Shown: positions 36,978 through 45,784 of the stretch, piece by piece
Position numbering within the stretch: the stretch's first letter is position 1
How the letters are laid out: each line of letters starts with the position of its first letter
Source: an uncultured Desulfobulbaceae bacterium
GTDB taxonomy: Bacteria; Desulfobacterota; Desulfobulbia; Desulfobulbales; CALZHT01
DNA: 50,029 bases
Direction of reading: 5' to 3'
Assembly (NCBI GenBank): GCA_945787445.1
Contig: CALZHT010000043.1
Location: 1 to 50,029 of the forward strand
The notes under the pieces: generated by a model
What the model saw: only the letters and a program-made list of their open reading frames with translations
Database searches by the model: none
What the model was told of the DNA's origin: nothing
Program-made: the position numbers and the translations under genes

Positions 36978-37493
36978 ATGGCTGAGCACAACCATACAAA
37001 ACTCCAGTATCTGACTGATGAACAATTGATTATCAGGCATTCCGGCGAGATCCCCGAAGTAGCCTATCATGGATCAATGTATTACCTGACCGAAGATCCG
37101 GAAGGTCCTGGCCTTGAGCTTAGCACGGAGGATTTGCACTGCCTTGAAGAAATGGTGGTAGAACGATACCGAACCATTATGCTGCGGGATCTTGCTCCGG
37201 AAAACCGAGACAAAAGCCTCTACCGAGGCCTGGCCCGCTGTGCTGTAAACTGGCAACGCCTATGCAAATTCTCTGAACAAAAACACATTTACATTGATGC
37301 TGTCCGCGCGGAGATCGCCGAATCACTCGAAGCCTTTCTGCAGAGGGAAGTTAAGGAATGTAAAAACCGTGACCGCTCTTCTTCCATTAATTGCCCCCCG
37401 GAAACACTCTACTTTTTTGCCAGGGATCTCGGGTTGGACCCGGAAAACTTTCCACCGGACCTGGAACATCTTTGCTGTCAAAAGCAAGACTGA
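36978..37493 (+). CDS. unrecognised cytoplasmic protein, 171 residues
   Basis: I do not recognise the family. From ATG 36978 (AAGG eight bases ahead) the protein reads MAEHNHTKLQYLTDEQLIIRH, then HGSMYYLTEDPEGPGL, and has a helical middle with EEMVVERYRTIMLRDLAPENRD and a cysteine-rich end (NCPPETLYFFARDLG, HLCCQ). There is no signal peptide or membrane helix. The 201-base gap to the ornithine cyclodeaminase gene leaves it unclear whether they share a transcript. The sigma-54-like site of repeat C lies about 100 bases upstream. Confidence 0.62.
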   Translation: MAEHNHTKLQYLTDEQLIIRHSGEIPEVAYHGSMYYLTEDPEGPGLELSTEDLHCLEEMVVERYRTIMLRDLAPENRDKSLYRGLARCAVNWQRLCKFSEQKHIYIDAVRAEIAESLEAFLQREVKECKNRDRSSSINCPPETLYFFARDLGLDPENFPPDLEHLCCQKQD

Positions 37494-37694
37494 TCCTGAC
37501 AAATTTCAGCCCTACCATTTTCCGTTGCCATCATAGGTTCACCCTTGTTCTTGAACATGTGAAATCAACCATGCCGGAAAATAGTATATACCGGCGTGGT
37601 TAAAACATCTGCATGGCTAAAATGTTTCGTTGGCGATATACTTAACAAAATCGAATTACCACTACACCAGATGGAATTGAAACGGAGGTTACTG

Positions 37695-38798
37695 ATGCCT
37701 TTTTCTCTGCCTTCTTATATGCCGCCGGATTTCAGCAAACCGGATTTTTACAATGCCCCCATCGTGAAATTTAAACCGGTTCACCAACCGGGTGTAGCAC
37801 CGGACAACTACCATGCCACCTCGGTTTTTCCGGAATATTTCCAGGTCCGGCAAAACCAATGGCGGGTGCTCAAGGAGTCCCGCATGGACTGCGTGGTGGT
37901 TCTCAAAAAGGACGACTCCCTGATCGTCAAAGAATTTCGGCACCTCAATTTAGGCGATCGAGTTGCCTGTGGCCGCAGGGAAAACGGAGAGGATGGCATT
38001 TATGTCCATACCAATGGTTTCGATTTTCCGGATCAAAATAGCGATAAGTTCGCCTTTAGAACCTGTTTTACCCGGGAAACCTCTTTTTCCATTGACTACG
38101 ATAAACTTTATGAACTCATCGAATTTGAACGGCGCCACGGATTCATTCTCTGGGTCTTGGGGCCGGCGCTGGTCTTTGACCGGGATGCTCGTGACGCCTT
38201 CGCAGCTTTGGTTGAGAAGGGCTATGTACATGGCATGCTGGCCGGCAATGCTTTGCCGACCCATGATGTTGAAGGGGCCCTTTTCGGGACAGCCTTGGGA
38301 CAGGAACTGTATTCGAAACAGAGTGCCCCTCAAGGCCATTACAAACACCTGGACGCCCTTAATACGATTCGCGCCCTGGGGTCCATGCAAAAAGGGATTG
38401 AGAAAGAATTGATCAATGACGGAATCATGCGGGCAGTGATCAGCAAAGACATTCCCTATGTGCTTGCCGGTTCCATTCGCGATGATGGCCCTCTGCCGGA
38501 AGTAATTGAAAATGTCTATCTGGCACAGGACCGGATGCGCACCTTGACGCGCCAGGCGACCACTGTCATCACCCTGGCTACCCAACTGCATGCCATCGCC
38601 ACCGGCAACATGATACCCTCATATACTGTTATTAAAGAAAAACAGGTGCGTCCCGTCTATTTCTATTCCGTGGACATGTCGGAGTTTGCGGTCAGCAAAC
38701 TGGCCAACCGGGGATCCCTGACCGCCAGGGCGATACTCACCAATGTTCAGGATTTCGTGGTCACGCTGGAACGGGGACTCAAAAAGAGGATCGGATGA
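37695..38798 (+). CDS. ornithine cyclodeaminase of the TIGR00300 (archaeal/AgrE C-terminal) type
   Basis: This protein of about 367 residues is similar to the LOR/SDH-like enzymes shown in Methanococcus and in cyanobacterial ArgZ/AgrE to convert ornithine to proline and ammonia with bound NAD. The N-terminal 110 residues form a small domain; the C-terminal NAD-binding part has LAGNALPTHDVEGALFGTALG, VLAGSIRDDGPLPEVIENVY, TLATQLHAIATGNMIPSY and SVDMSEFAVSKLANRGS. ATG 37695 has a clear GGAGG site, so the upstream residues to 37596 are excluded. Its end overlaps the convergent carbamate kinase gene by 20 bases. Confidence 0.8.
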   Translation: MPFSLPSYMPPDFSKPDFYNAPIVKFKPVHQPGVAPDNYHATSVFPEYFQVRQNQWRVLKESRMDCVVVLKKDDSLIVKEFRHLNLGDRVACGRRENGEDGIYVHTNGFDFPDQNSDKFAFRTCFTRETSFSIDYDKLYELIEFERRHGFILWVLGPALVFDRDARDAFAALVEKGYVHGMLAGNALPTHDVEGALFGTALGQELYSKQSAPQGHYKHLDALNTIRALGSMQKGIEKELINDGIMRAVISKDIPYVLAGSIRDDGPLPEVIENVYLAQDRMRTLTRQATTVITLATQLHAIATGNMIPSYTVIKEKQVRPVYFYSVDMSEFAVSKLANRGSLTARAILTNVQDFVVTLERGLKKRIG

Positions 38799-39726
38799 TT
38801 TCGGTTCCGGCCTGGCCTCTAACCCCTCTATTTATATCATCAATGGAAGCAATGACCGCTCGCATGCCGCCGGCCCGGATAAACCGCATGGCCGCTTCTA
38901 CTTTAGGCGCCATGGAACCAGGGGGAAAATGGCCTTCCCCTAGATTGCGATCCGCTTCTGCCAATGTCATGGAACGCAGAAATTTCTGGTCTGCTTTGCC
39001 GAAGTTAAGGGCCGCACCTTTTACGTCCGTAGCTATGAGAAAAATATCCACGCCCACTTCCTCGGCCAGTTTGGCGCTGGCCAGATCCTTATCTATTACT
39101 GCATCCACCCCTGAAAAAGTCCTCCCTTCCCGGACCACGGGGATGCCGCCGCCGCCGCAGCAGATGACAATGAAATCCATATTTATGAGATTGCTTATTT
39201 CACGCTTCTCAACAATGGTTACAGGTTCGGGTGAGGCCACCACCCGCCGGTATCCTTTTGCGGTTTTCCGGGTCGGAAAAGGAGCAGTCGCGGCTTCTTC
39301 TGGCGTGTAGATGGGGCCTATCGGTTTTACAGGCTGCTGGAATGCAGGATCCTTTTCATCAACCACCACGTAGCTGATAAGACTTACCAGGTTCTGGGTA
39401 ATACTCGCCCCTGATGCCATGAATTCGCTGTCCAAGGTTGATTCGATCATGTAGCCGATCTGCCCCTGGGTTTGGGCCACCAGAATTTCCAGGGGCAGCT
39501 TCGGAACCTCTGCGTTACATTCCTGCTGCAGGAGCAGATTGCCTACCTGGGGGCCGTTGCCGTGGGTGATAATGATCCGGTAGTCGCGGGAAAGTTCGGC
39601 AATCTGTTTAATAGGAAGCTTCAGATTGGCAAACTGCTGTTCTATCGAGCCCTGCTGACCTTTGCGAATCAGGGCATTGCCGCCAAGGGCCACCAGAAGA
39701 ATTTTTTTGTCGCGCGCATTTTCCAT
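38779..39726 (-). CDS. arcC: carbamate kinase
   Basis: Carbamate kinase makes ATP and carbamate from carbamoyl phosphate and ADP, or the reverse. The 315-residue protein has the amino-acid-kinase start LVALGGNALIRKGQQGS, ITHGNGPQVGNLLLQQE, GYMIESTL, ICCGGGGIPVV, and the C-terminal GSMAPKVEAAMRFI typical of ArcC. It follows the COG2403 protein by nine bases in the same transcript. No ornithine carbamoyltransferase or arginine deiminase gene is in the window, so the source of carbamoyl phosphate is not shown here. Confidence 0.95.
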   Translation of the reverse strand: MENARDKKILLVALGGNALIRKGQQGSIEQQFANLKLPIKQIAELSRDYRIIITHGNGPQVGNLLLQQECNAEVPKLPLEILVAQTQGQIGYMIESTLDSEFMASGASITQNLVSLISYVVVDEKDPAFQQPVKPIGPIYTPEEAATAPFPTRKTAKGYRRVVASPEPVTIVEKREISNLINMDFIVICCGGGGIPVVREGRTFSGVDAVIDKDLASAKLAEEVGVDIFLIATDVKGAALNFGKADQKFLRSMTLAEADRNLGEGHFPPGSMAPKVEAAMRFIRAGGMRAVIASIDDINRGVRGQAGTEIIRSSF

Positions 39727-39735
39727 AATTATCGA

Positions 39736-41052
39736 TCACCTCTGCAAGAGGGGAAGGAGAACTTCTGCCAAAGTTGGTGTGCTGTGGTCCCGGTAATCAT
39801 AGCGTACCCGCAGGGAAGGCTTTCCAATGGACAGAATGCGGGGAAGATGCATGGGAGTGGCAAAGAGGACCAGATCGCATTCAACATTGCGGATGGTCTG
39901 CTCCAGGTCGAAAATCTGCTGAGTATGATAGCCCATGGCCGGCAGCACCGCATCAATATGGGAGTATTTTTGGAAGGCCTCCTTGATCATTCCCACGGCA
40001 AATGGACGAGGGTCGACAATTTGGGCCGCTTCATATTTTTCAGCAGCGCGCATCCCGGCACCGGAGGGCATTCCGCCGTGGGTAAGGGTTGGACCGTCTT
40101 CGACAACTAAAACACGTTTGTGGCGAATCAGTTCGGGGCGGCTTACCAGCACGGGTGATTCAGCCAGAATGATTTCAGCTTTAGGTGCATGGTGCTCGAT
40201 ATTGCGTCTGACCTGGTTCACCTGGTCCGAGTCGGAAGAGTCAACCTTGTTGATAACAGCGATATCAGCCATCAGCATATTGGTCTCACCCGGATAATAA
40301 AGCAATTCATGTCCGGGCCGATGCGGATCAAAAAGCACGATATGGACATCAGGAAAAAAGAACGGCGTATCGTTATTCCCTCCATCCCAGATAATGATGT
40401 CGCCTTCTGTTTCCGCCATTTTCAGGATCTGTTCGTAATCGATTCCCGCATATACCACTACTCCCTGCTCCACCAGGGGTTCATATTCTTCCCTTTCCTC
40501 AATGGTGCATTGCTGTTTGTCGAAATCAGCAAAAGACGAAAAGCGCTGCACCACCTGTTTTCTCAGGTCGCCATAGGGCATGGGGTGGCGAACGACCACG
40601 ACATTTTTGCCCTTTCCCTTAACGATCTCGCAGACTTTACGGGTTGTTTGTGATTTCCCGCATCCCGTCCTTACCGCACAGACCGCCACCACGGTTTTGG
40701 AGGATTGCAGCATGGTATAGGTGGCGCCAAGGAGGATGAAGTCCGCCCCGTTTGCCATGGCAATGGCGGATTTATGCATGACTTCCAAATGGGGAACATC
40801 ACTATAGGAAAAGGCCACCAGGTCGACCTTGTGCAAGTGGATCAGATCGGCAAGATCCTCTTCCGGATGGATGGGTATTCCCTTGGGGTAGGCTTCGCCG
40901 GCCAGTTCCGGAGGGTAGAACCGGCCCTCGATATCCGGTATCTGGGCCGCGGTAAAGGCGACAACCCGGTAGCGTGGATTGTTCCTGAAATACACGTTGA
41001 AATTATGAAAATCCCGGCCGGCCGCCCCCATGATAATGACGTTTTCGATCAT
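39736..41052 (-). CDS. COG2403 P-loop protein (cyclic 2,3-diphosphoglycerate synthetase-like)
   Basis: The 438-residue protein has a Rossmann-like N-terminus (IMGAAGRDFHNFNVYFRNN), then a P-loop GCGKSQTTRKV (about 155-166), DGGNNDTPF and NKVD (about 288-291), the guanine-type motif of G3E-like GTPases. Members of COG2403 include cyclic 2,3-diphosphoglycerate synthetase of Methanothermus, but many bacterial ones sit with carbamate kinase and have no proven function. GTP use is suggested by NKVD. It is the first gene of the pair with arcC. Its ATG at 41052 has a GGAG-like site. Confidence 0.75.
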   Translation of the reverse strand: MIENVIIMGAAGRDFHNFNVYFRNNPRYRVVAFTAAQIPDIEGRFYPPELAGEAYPKGIPIHPEEDLADLIHLHKVDLVAFSYSDVPHLEVMHKSAIAMANGADFILLGATYTMLQSSKTVVAVCAVRTGCGKSQTTRKVCEIVKGKGKNVVVVRHPMPYGDLRKQVVQRFSSFADFDKQQCTIEEREEYEPLVEQGVVVYAGIDYEQILKMAETEGDIIIWDGGNNDTPFFFPDVHIVLFDPHRPGHELLYYPGETNMLMADIAVINKVDSSDSDQVNQVRRNIEHHAPKAEIILAESPVLVSRPELIRHKRVLVVEDGPTLTHGGMPSGAGMRAAEKYEAAQIVDPRPFAVGMIKEAFQKYSHIDAVLPAMGYHTQQIFDLEQTIRNVECDLVLFATPMHLPRILSIGKPSLRVRYDYRDHSTPTLAEVLLPLLQR

Positions 41053-41127
41053 TGTGACTCCTTTTCCTTTAATGTCAAAATCGTATCCAGATTTTTTTAG
41101 TGTAATAGTTTAGGAAAAGAGTTTCAT

Positions 41128-41799
41128 TTATTTTTTAGGCCTTTGCACTGCTATGGCTGCACTGACAAGGACATCGATATCTATGCGCACCGCATAATCG
41201 GGATTTACATATTGGAATTGTATAATGCCATCTGTCCCAATAATATAAACTGCCGGCACCGGTAGGACATGATCGGCTTCCCCGGAAGCATCCTCAATTG
41301 ATATGCCTTTTTCTTTGTACATTGTATTTAATGGATCACTGAGCGTAAAGGCAATGCCGTATGCTTTAGCTGCAATCTTTTTGCTGTCTGAAAGTAAAAC
41401 ATAGCTGTATTTCTTCTCTTCCATGAGCTGCTTGGTTCGTTCCGGCAGGTCCGGACTGATGGCAATTATCTGGTATCCTAATTCTGCCACGTGCTGCTCT
41501 TTTTCTTGTAGTTGACCCAACTGCGAAATACAGTAATGTCACCAAGCACCGCGATAAAAAACCAGGATTGTCGGTTTGTTCACTATGGCCCCATGTAGAT
41601 CAAATGGCTTTCCATCAGCGGTACGCAAAGCTATTTTTGGCGCTTTGGCTCCAATTAATAAGGGACATATGGTTTCAGCAGAGGCAGGAATTGTATTGTC
41701 CGTCTGCTTGGAGTCCTTGCTGTGAGCAATTGGAAGGGCGATGATTATGAATAAAAGAAGAGCGAGTGCGATTTTCAAGCCTTGCCTTTTTTGCGTCAT
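41128..41799 (-). CDS. peroxiredoxin-like thiol-disulfide protein with selenocysteine (in-frame TGA)
   Basis: Two adjacent open frames are joined in phase through TGA at 41541-41539 to give 223 residues. An N-terminal signal (IALALLLFIIIALPIAHS) exports the protein. The sequence then reads GAKAPKIALR, LVFYRGAW-U-HYC, QLGQLQEKEQHVAELGYQIIAISPD and VPAVYIIGTDGIIQFQYVNPDY, an AhpC/TSA fold in which the usual FYRGxWCPYC gives a UxxC site with Sec87 replacing the first cysteine. A SECIS-like hairpin follows the TGA (41510-41522). ATG 41799 has an AAAGGAGGA site. Without Sec, translation would stop after residue 86. Confidence 0.85.
41510..41522 (-). promoter_or_regulatory. bacterial SECIS-like hairpin after the UGA
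   Basis: On the minus strand AGTTG-GGT-CAACT forms a five-pair stem with the apical loop GGU. The loop begins 21 bases after the UGA, within the 16-37 base window of the bacterial SECIS consensus, and the first two loop bases are G as that consensus requires. It overlaps the coding sequence of the selenoprotein. The stem is short and its lower part imperfect. Confidence 0.6.
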
Positions 41800-42118
41800 T
41801 ATTATTCCTCCTTTATGATATTAACGATTCATTTCTTTTATACGAAATTATAGGCATAGGTTGCCATGTCAACTCAAAGAAAAATTAGATATCAACCTGG
41901 AATGAACTAATTTAGGCCAACTAGTAGCAGTTACAAGAGGTTATTTCTTTGCCCATGTTTTAGAGATGCCCTTAAGATGATTATCAGGCTTGCTCAAAAA
42001 CAAAAGAAATTGAAAGCTGATAGTATGATTTTATAGGTTCGGATTGCACAGAGAATTAGAACGTGACATTGTATATTTTCCATGCTTTTCTGGTAATATC
42101 ATAATAAAAGGTAGAAAA
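41800..42118. other. intergenic region between selenoprotein and outer-membrane barrel gene
   Basis: This is 319 bases of A/T-rich sequence between divergent genes. On the minus strand, TTGACA at 41872-41867 is followed after 16 bases by TAATTT (41850-41845), with TATAAT two bases nearer, a possible promoter of the selenoprotein gene. I see no repeat or small gene; the open frame from 42044 is an upstream extension of the barrel gene. Confidence 0.4.
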
Positions 42119-43099
42119 ATGATAATAAAAATTCCTTTACGTTTTGTCACCGTCTTTGGATGCTTACTGGCAAGCACCAATGCCGCCGCAGATCACCCAA
42201 CGGTGGCCTTTGGCAGTGAATCTGCAGGAGTTATAAATACCATCTCCGCAGAACCTATACCTCAGGGTAAATGGGGGGTTGGAGTTCGGACCGAAATTAT
42301 CGATAACAAGTCATTCAGTGGCGAACAACTGGAGGGGTTTGCCGCACAAGGGTTAGAAGGCGTTCACAGTATTGACGAAATAACCAACACGTCGATTGCA
42401 ATTGCATATGGCGCAAGCAATGACTTGACCATGAGTGCGAGACTTCCTTATATCGAAAGAACAAACATAAGAGAAGGTGAGCTTGAGGGTGGAGTGCCCG
42501 AGGCGCATGGGCATGGAGACTCATCAGGTATCGGCGACCTGCTTCTTCTCGGCCAGTATCGTTTTTTTCAGAATAACAACATTGATACATCTTTTCTGCT
42601 TGGGGTAAAAGCGCCGACTGGTGAGACTGGTGTGGAAGATGATGATGGTGTGCGGTTTGAAACGGAGTTTCAACCGGGAACCGGATCATGGGATTTTTTG
42701 GTTGGTGCGGCAACAGCCAAGAAAGCCGGAAAGGTCGGTTTCCACACTAACATTTTGTATAACATCACTACGGAAGGTTCGCAATCGACTGAAATTGGTG
42801 ATGCCTTGTCGTACAACCTTGCTTTAAGTTACCTGCTTAACAGTGATGAAAGAGACGGTCTAAAATGGGATCTGTTACTGGAATTCAATGGCGAAACGCG
42901 CCGTAAAAATACAATATCCGGTGATTCCGAAATTAACTCTGGTGGAACCATTGTCTACCTGTCCCCCGGAATAAAGGTATCATACAAAAAAGCGCTTGGC
43001 GGCTTCCTATCTATTGGGCTACCAATCATTGAAGATCAAAATGGAACGCAAACAGATATAGATATCCGAATTGTTGCCGGTATTTCCCTTGCTCTGTAG
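42119..43099 (+). CDS. outer-membrane beta-barrel protein (transporter-like)
   Basis: From ATG 42119 the protein has 326 residues. A signal peptide (IPLRFVTVFGCLLASTNAAA) precedes a beta-rich body with alternating strands such as LTMSARLPYI, SSGIGDLLLLGQYRFF, FLLGVKAPTGETG and the final strand IRIVAGISLAL. The repeated GIGDL...GVKAPTG pattern resembles the MetA/phenol-degradation meta-pathway transporter family of outer-membrane proteins, whose substrates are mostly unknown. Histidine-rich EAHGHGD in a loop might bind metal. The upstream extension to 42044 lacks signal character. It stands alone. Confidence 0.72.
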   Translation: MIIKIPLRFVTVFGCLLASTNAAADHPTVAFGSESAGVINTISAEPIPQGKWGVGVRTEIIDNKSFSGEQLEGFAAQGLEGVHSIDEITNTSIAIAYGASNDLTMSARLPYIERTNIREGELEGGVPEAHGHGDSSGIGDLLLLGQYRFFQNNNIDTSFLLGVKAPTGETGVEDDDGVRFETEFQPGTGSWDFLVGAATAKKAGKVGFHTNILYNITTEGSQSTEIGDALSYNLALSYLLNSDERDGLKWDLLLEFNGETRRKNTISGDSEINSGGTIVYLSPGIKVSYKKALGGFLSIGLPIIEDQNGTQTDIDIRIVAGISLAL

Positions 43100-43201
43100 A
43101 AACTTTCACAACCTATCAGAAATCCAGTCATGTCCTGCTCTTAACATATATGGTGCATTTTGCACGTTGCAATCTCCCCATTAAGAGGGTGTTAATACAC
43201 T

Positions 43202-44021
43202 ATGGAAGTGTTTAAAAATCCTAAATGGCGGCTTGGGATTGTATTTTTCGCTATATTTCTCTTGTACGGTACCGCTGCCTTTGCACGCCTTGCATACTAT
43301 TCGGACTACTTCTCCTTTGTTGGGCAGGATGAACAAGGATGGGTCGCATTCGCACTGGACACAAATCGCGGCCAGGATGGTGATGCATATCAGGCCGAAC
43401 ATTTCATAGCATTTTTTGTTGAAGGAAGAGGCTGGGTGCAACTGGAAGGAAGCGATTCCTGAACTTATCGTTAGAATCCATAACAGTGACTCCTATTGGA
43501 TGGGAGCGACGCCTGCGAAACTGGAATGGGGTGGCCGAAAGTTGTCCGGCCGTGTTATATATGAATATGTACATTTTGAAAACTGGAATCGGCTGACTCG
43601 TTCATATGTCGGGTTCTGGTAGGATTTCAACGGGTTCTATCTTGTGGTTCGGGATCCGACTACGAAAACGCTCGGTGATTTCTACCTGCACAGCCACCGC
43701 AGTGAGAAGTTGAAAGATTTGACTGGTGCGGTAGACGGTTTTGCCTTTATGAACAATACGATTATTCGCCTCCAAGAAGCGAAATTAAAAAAGACAAAAA
43801 GCAAGTTTGCTTTGGGGTTCTACCGCTGGCCGATATCCTGGCAGGGCAGCTGGCAGAATGAAAACAGTAGTGAAAAAATTGATTTTGATTTTATTCTCAG
43901 CAAGCGTAAAACCTTTTCCAATTGGTTTGTTGACGGCTTTGCCATGGGAATCGTTAAGGGCTCGATTGTAAAGGATGGCCAGATGTATGAGGTCTATGGG
44001 CTGGGTGAAATTATTCAATAG
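43202..44021 (+). pseudogene. broken gene for a predicted exported protein of unknown family
   Basis: Three open segments read as one protein. 43202-43462 has a membrane or signal helix (LGIVFFAIFLLYGTAAFARLAYYSD) and FSFVGQDEQGWVAFALDTNRG. After a frameshift near 43440, 43420-43622 has ELIVRIHNSDSYW and SGRVIYEYVHFENWNRLTRSYVGFW. An in-frame TAG at 43620-43622 interrupts it, and the same frame continues DFNGFYLVV and LHSHRSEKLKDL to 44021. The body looks like a lipocalin or carotenoid-hydratase-like barrel, but I cannot name it. It is probably inactive. Confidence 0.6.
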
Positions 44022-44135
44022 TTTTTACGAATTCATCAAAATTGCAAACCACAGCAATTTTGTGTTAAACGCGACTTCGTTGCTATAAAGTTTCAACATC
44101 GACAAAATTTTTTTTTATTTAGGGGAGAATACGAA

Positions 44136-44753
44136 TTGAACTACTTGGCACATTTATTTCTCGCTCATAAAAACGAACACTCGTTGCTGGGTAATCTCAT
44201 GGGAGATTTCACTAAAGGAATTTCCCTTGGCAACATGCCTGAGAGAATTGCGCTTGGCATAAAAAATCATCTGGAAGTAGATAAATATACGGATTCCCAC
44301 GTAATCGTAAAGGGAACGAAGAAGTTGTTCAGCAAAGAAAGAAGGCGGTTTTCCGGAATAATTACCGATGTACTCTTCGACCATTTTCTCATCAAGCACT
44401 GGTCATCCTTCAGCAACGAAAAGCTGAATACATTCATTAATTATTCCTATCAATGCCTGTCAGGCAACATGCACCTCATGCCGGAAAGAATGCAAAAAGT
44501 GACTACCTTAATGATCAAACACAACGGCCTCATGCTCTATACTACACTATCAGGTATTGACGAGGCCTTAAACAGGACGTCCGCCAGGATACGGTTTAGC
44601 AATAATTTGGCCGGTGCCATCGAAGAGGTTACCTCTAACTACTCCACTTTAGAGCAAGGATTTTTGGAGTTTTTTCCCCGGTTGCATGGCCATGTGCTTC
44701 GGACTGCAATTGAAGGAAAAAGAGCTTATACCAAGTCGCATTCAAAGAGATAA
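44136..44753 (+). CDS. acpH: acyl-carrier-protein phosphodiesterase (AcpH family)
   Basis: AcpH removes the phosphopantetheine arm from acyl carrier protein. The family (DUF479) is HD-like. The 205-residue protein has MNYLAHLFLAH, GNLMGDF, HLEVDKYTDSHVIV, the metal-region DVLFDHFLIKHW and the C-terminal FFPRLHGHV. Start is a TTG at 44136 with a GGGGAG site. The last eight codons and the stop come from repeat B copy 2 (from 44728), so the native C-terminus has been replaced by repeat-encoded residues. Confidence 0.85.
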   Translation: MNYLAHLFLAHKNEHSLLGNLMGDFTKGISLGNMPERIALGIKNHLEVDKYTDSHVIVKGTKKLFSKERRRFSGIITDVLFDHFLIKHWSSFSNEKLNTFINYSYQCLSGNMHLMPERMQKVTTLMIKHNGLMLYTTLSGIDEALNRTSARIRFSNNLAGAIEEVTSNYSTLEQGFLEFFPRLHGHVLRTAIEGKRAYTKSHSKR

Positions 44754-44851
44754 CGAGGCGGCAAGGAGGAGGCTCCGGAGGCGTATATGAAATACGTCGA
44801 GGAAGCCGACGACGCAGCCAACAAAGTTAGAATTTGAATGCGACTTGGTAT
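44728..44851. repeat. repeat family B, copy 2 (perfect 19-base inverted ends)
   Basis: ATACCAAGTCGCATTCAAA at the left and its exact inverse TTTGAATGCGACTTGGTAT at the right bound a 124-base element nearly identical to 8323-8447. The left end overlaps the acpH reading frame and provides its stop codon. The near-identity of two distant copies suggests recent movement. Confidence 0.9.
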
Positions 44852-44927
44852 TAATATTTAACTGAAAAAGGCGGAGTCCCTCCATGCTTGCTCCCCTCCT
44901 GCCGGCAATATTTGATAATTATTCCGC

Positions 44928-45641
44928 ATGCTGCACATGGACCTCACAGAGCTAAGGAAAAACTTGCGTGATCTGGGCAATCCAGGGAATGCCAAAGAGT
45001 TGCAGCGTTTTTTTAAAACAGGTCCGGGAGAGTATGGTGCAGGAGATATCTTTCTGGGGATAAAGGTCCCTGTCCTGAGGAAGCTTGCCAAAAAATATAA
45101 GAAGCTGCCCCTGTCAGGTATCGAAAATTTACTGTATTCCCCGATTCACGAAGAACGGTTTCTCTCTCTGGTCTTGCTTGTCCAAGCTTACTCCAAAGCA
45201 AACCATCCGGAAAAAAAGAGAATATATAATTTGTATCTAAAAAATACCGGTCACATCAATAATTGGGATCTGGTGGACACCTCTGCCGAGCATATCGTTG
45301 GGGCCTTTCTCAACGACAAAAACAAAGGGCCGCTCTATACCCTGGCTGCGTCAAAAAGTTTGTGGGAAAGGAGGATGGCGGTTATGTCGACTTCCTATTT
45401 TATCAAACACAATCAATTTGACGAGACACTCAAAATTGCCGAAATGCTTCTGGCTGACCAGGAAGATTTAATCCATAAAGCTGTGGGCTGGATGTTGCGG
45501 GAGATCGGCAACAGGCACCTCCCGACCGAAGAAAATTTTTTAAAAAAGCATTACAAAAAAATGCCGCGGGTAATGCTCCGATACGCGATTGAAAAATTTC
45601 CTGAAACCAAAAGACAAAAGTATTTGCATGGCACCATATGA
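44928..45641 (+). CDS. DNA alkylation repair enzyme (AlkD family)
   Basis: AlkD is a HEAT-repeat DNA glycosylase that removes N3- and N7-alkylated bases. The 237-residue protein has DIFLGIKVPVLRKLAKKY, IHEERFLSLVLLV, NNWDLVDTSAEHIVG, where the D of WDLVD is at the catalytic position in this family, SLWERRMAVMSTSYFI and HKAVGWMLREIG. ATG 44928 and ATG 44937 are both possible starts. It stands alone, 76 bases after repeat B. Confidence 0.9.
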   Translation: MLHMDLTELRKNLRDLGNPGNAKELQRFFKTGPGEYGAGDIFLGIKVPVLRKLAKKYKKLPLSGIENLLYSPIHEERFLSLVLLVQAYSKANHPEKKRIYNLYLKNTGHINNWDLVDTSAEHIVGAFLNDKNKGPLYTLAASKSLWERRMAVMSTSYFIKHNQFDETLKIAEMLLADQEDLIHKAVGWMLREIGNRHLPTEENFLKKHYKKMPRVMLRYAIEKFPETKRQKYLHGTI

Positions 45642-45784
45642 TAAATCCCTCTTAAAAAGGATCTCCTTATTAACTGCATAGTAAGCGACCAATTTTCATC
45701 CAGGGATTATCCCCAATGAAACCATACCTTTTTATTTGTTGTTTCCTTCCCTCTTTTCTACACTACAAATAAAGGAGGGGCTGG

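Noticed and set aside
43620-43622. In-frame TAG as pyrrolysine
   Set aside because: A frameshift lies just upstream in the same gene and no Pyl-using family is recognised, so simple decay explains it.
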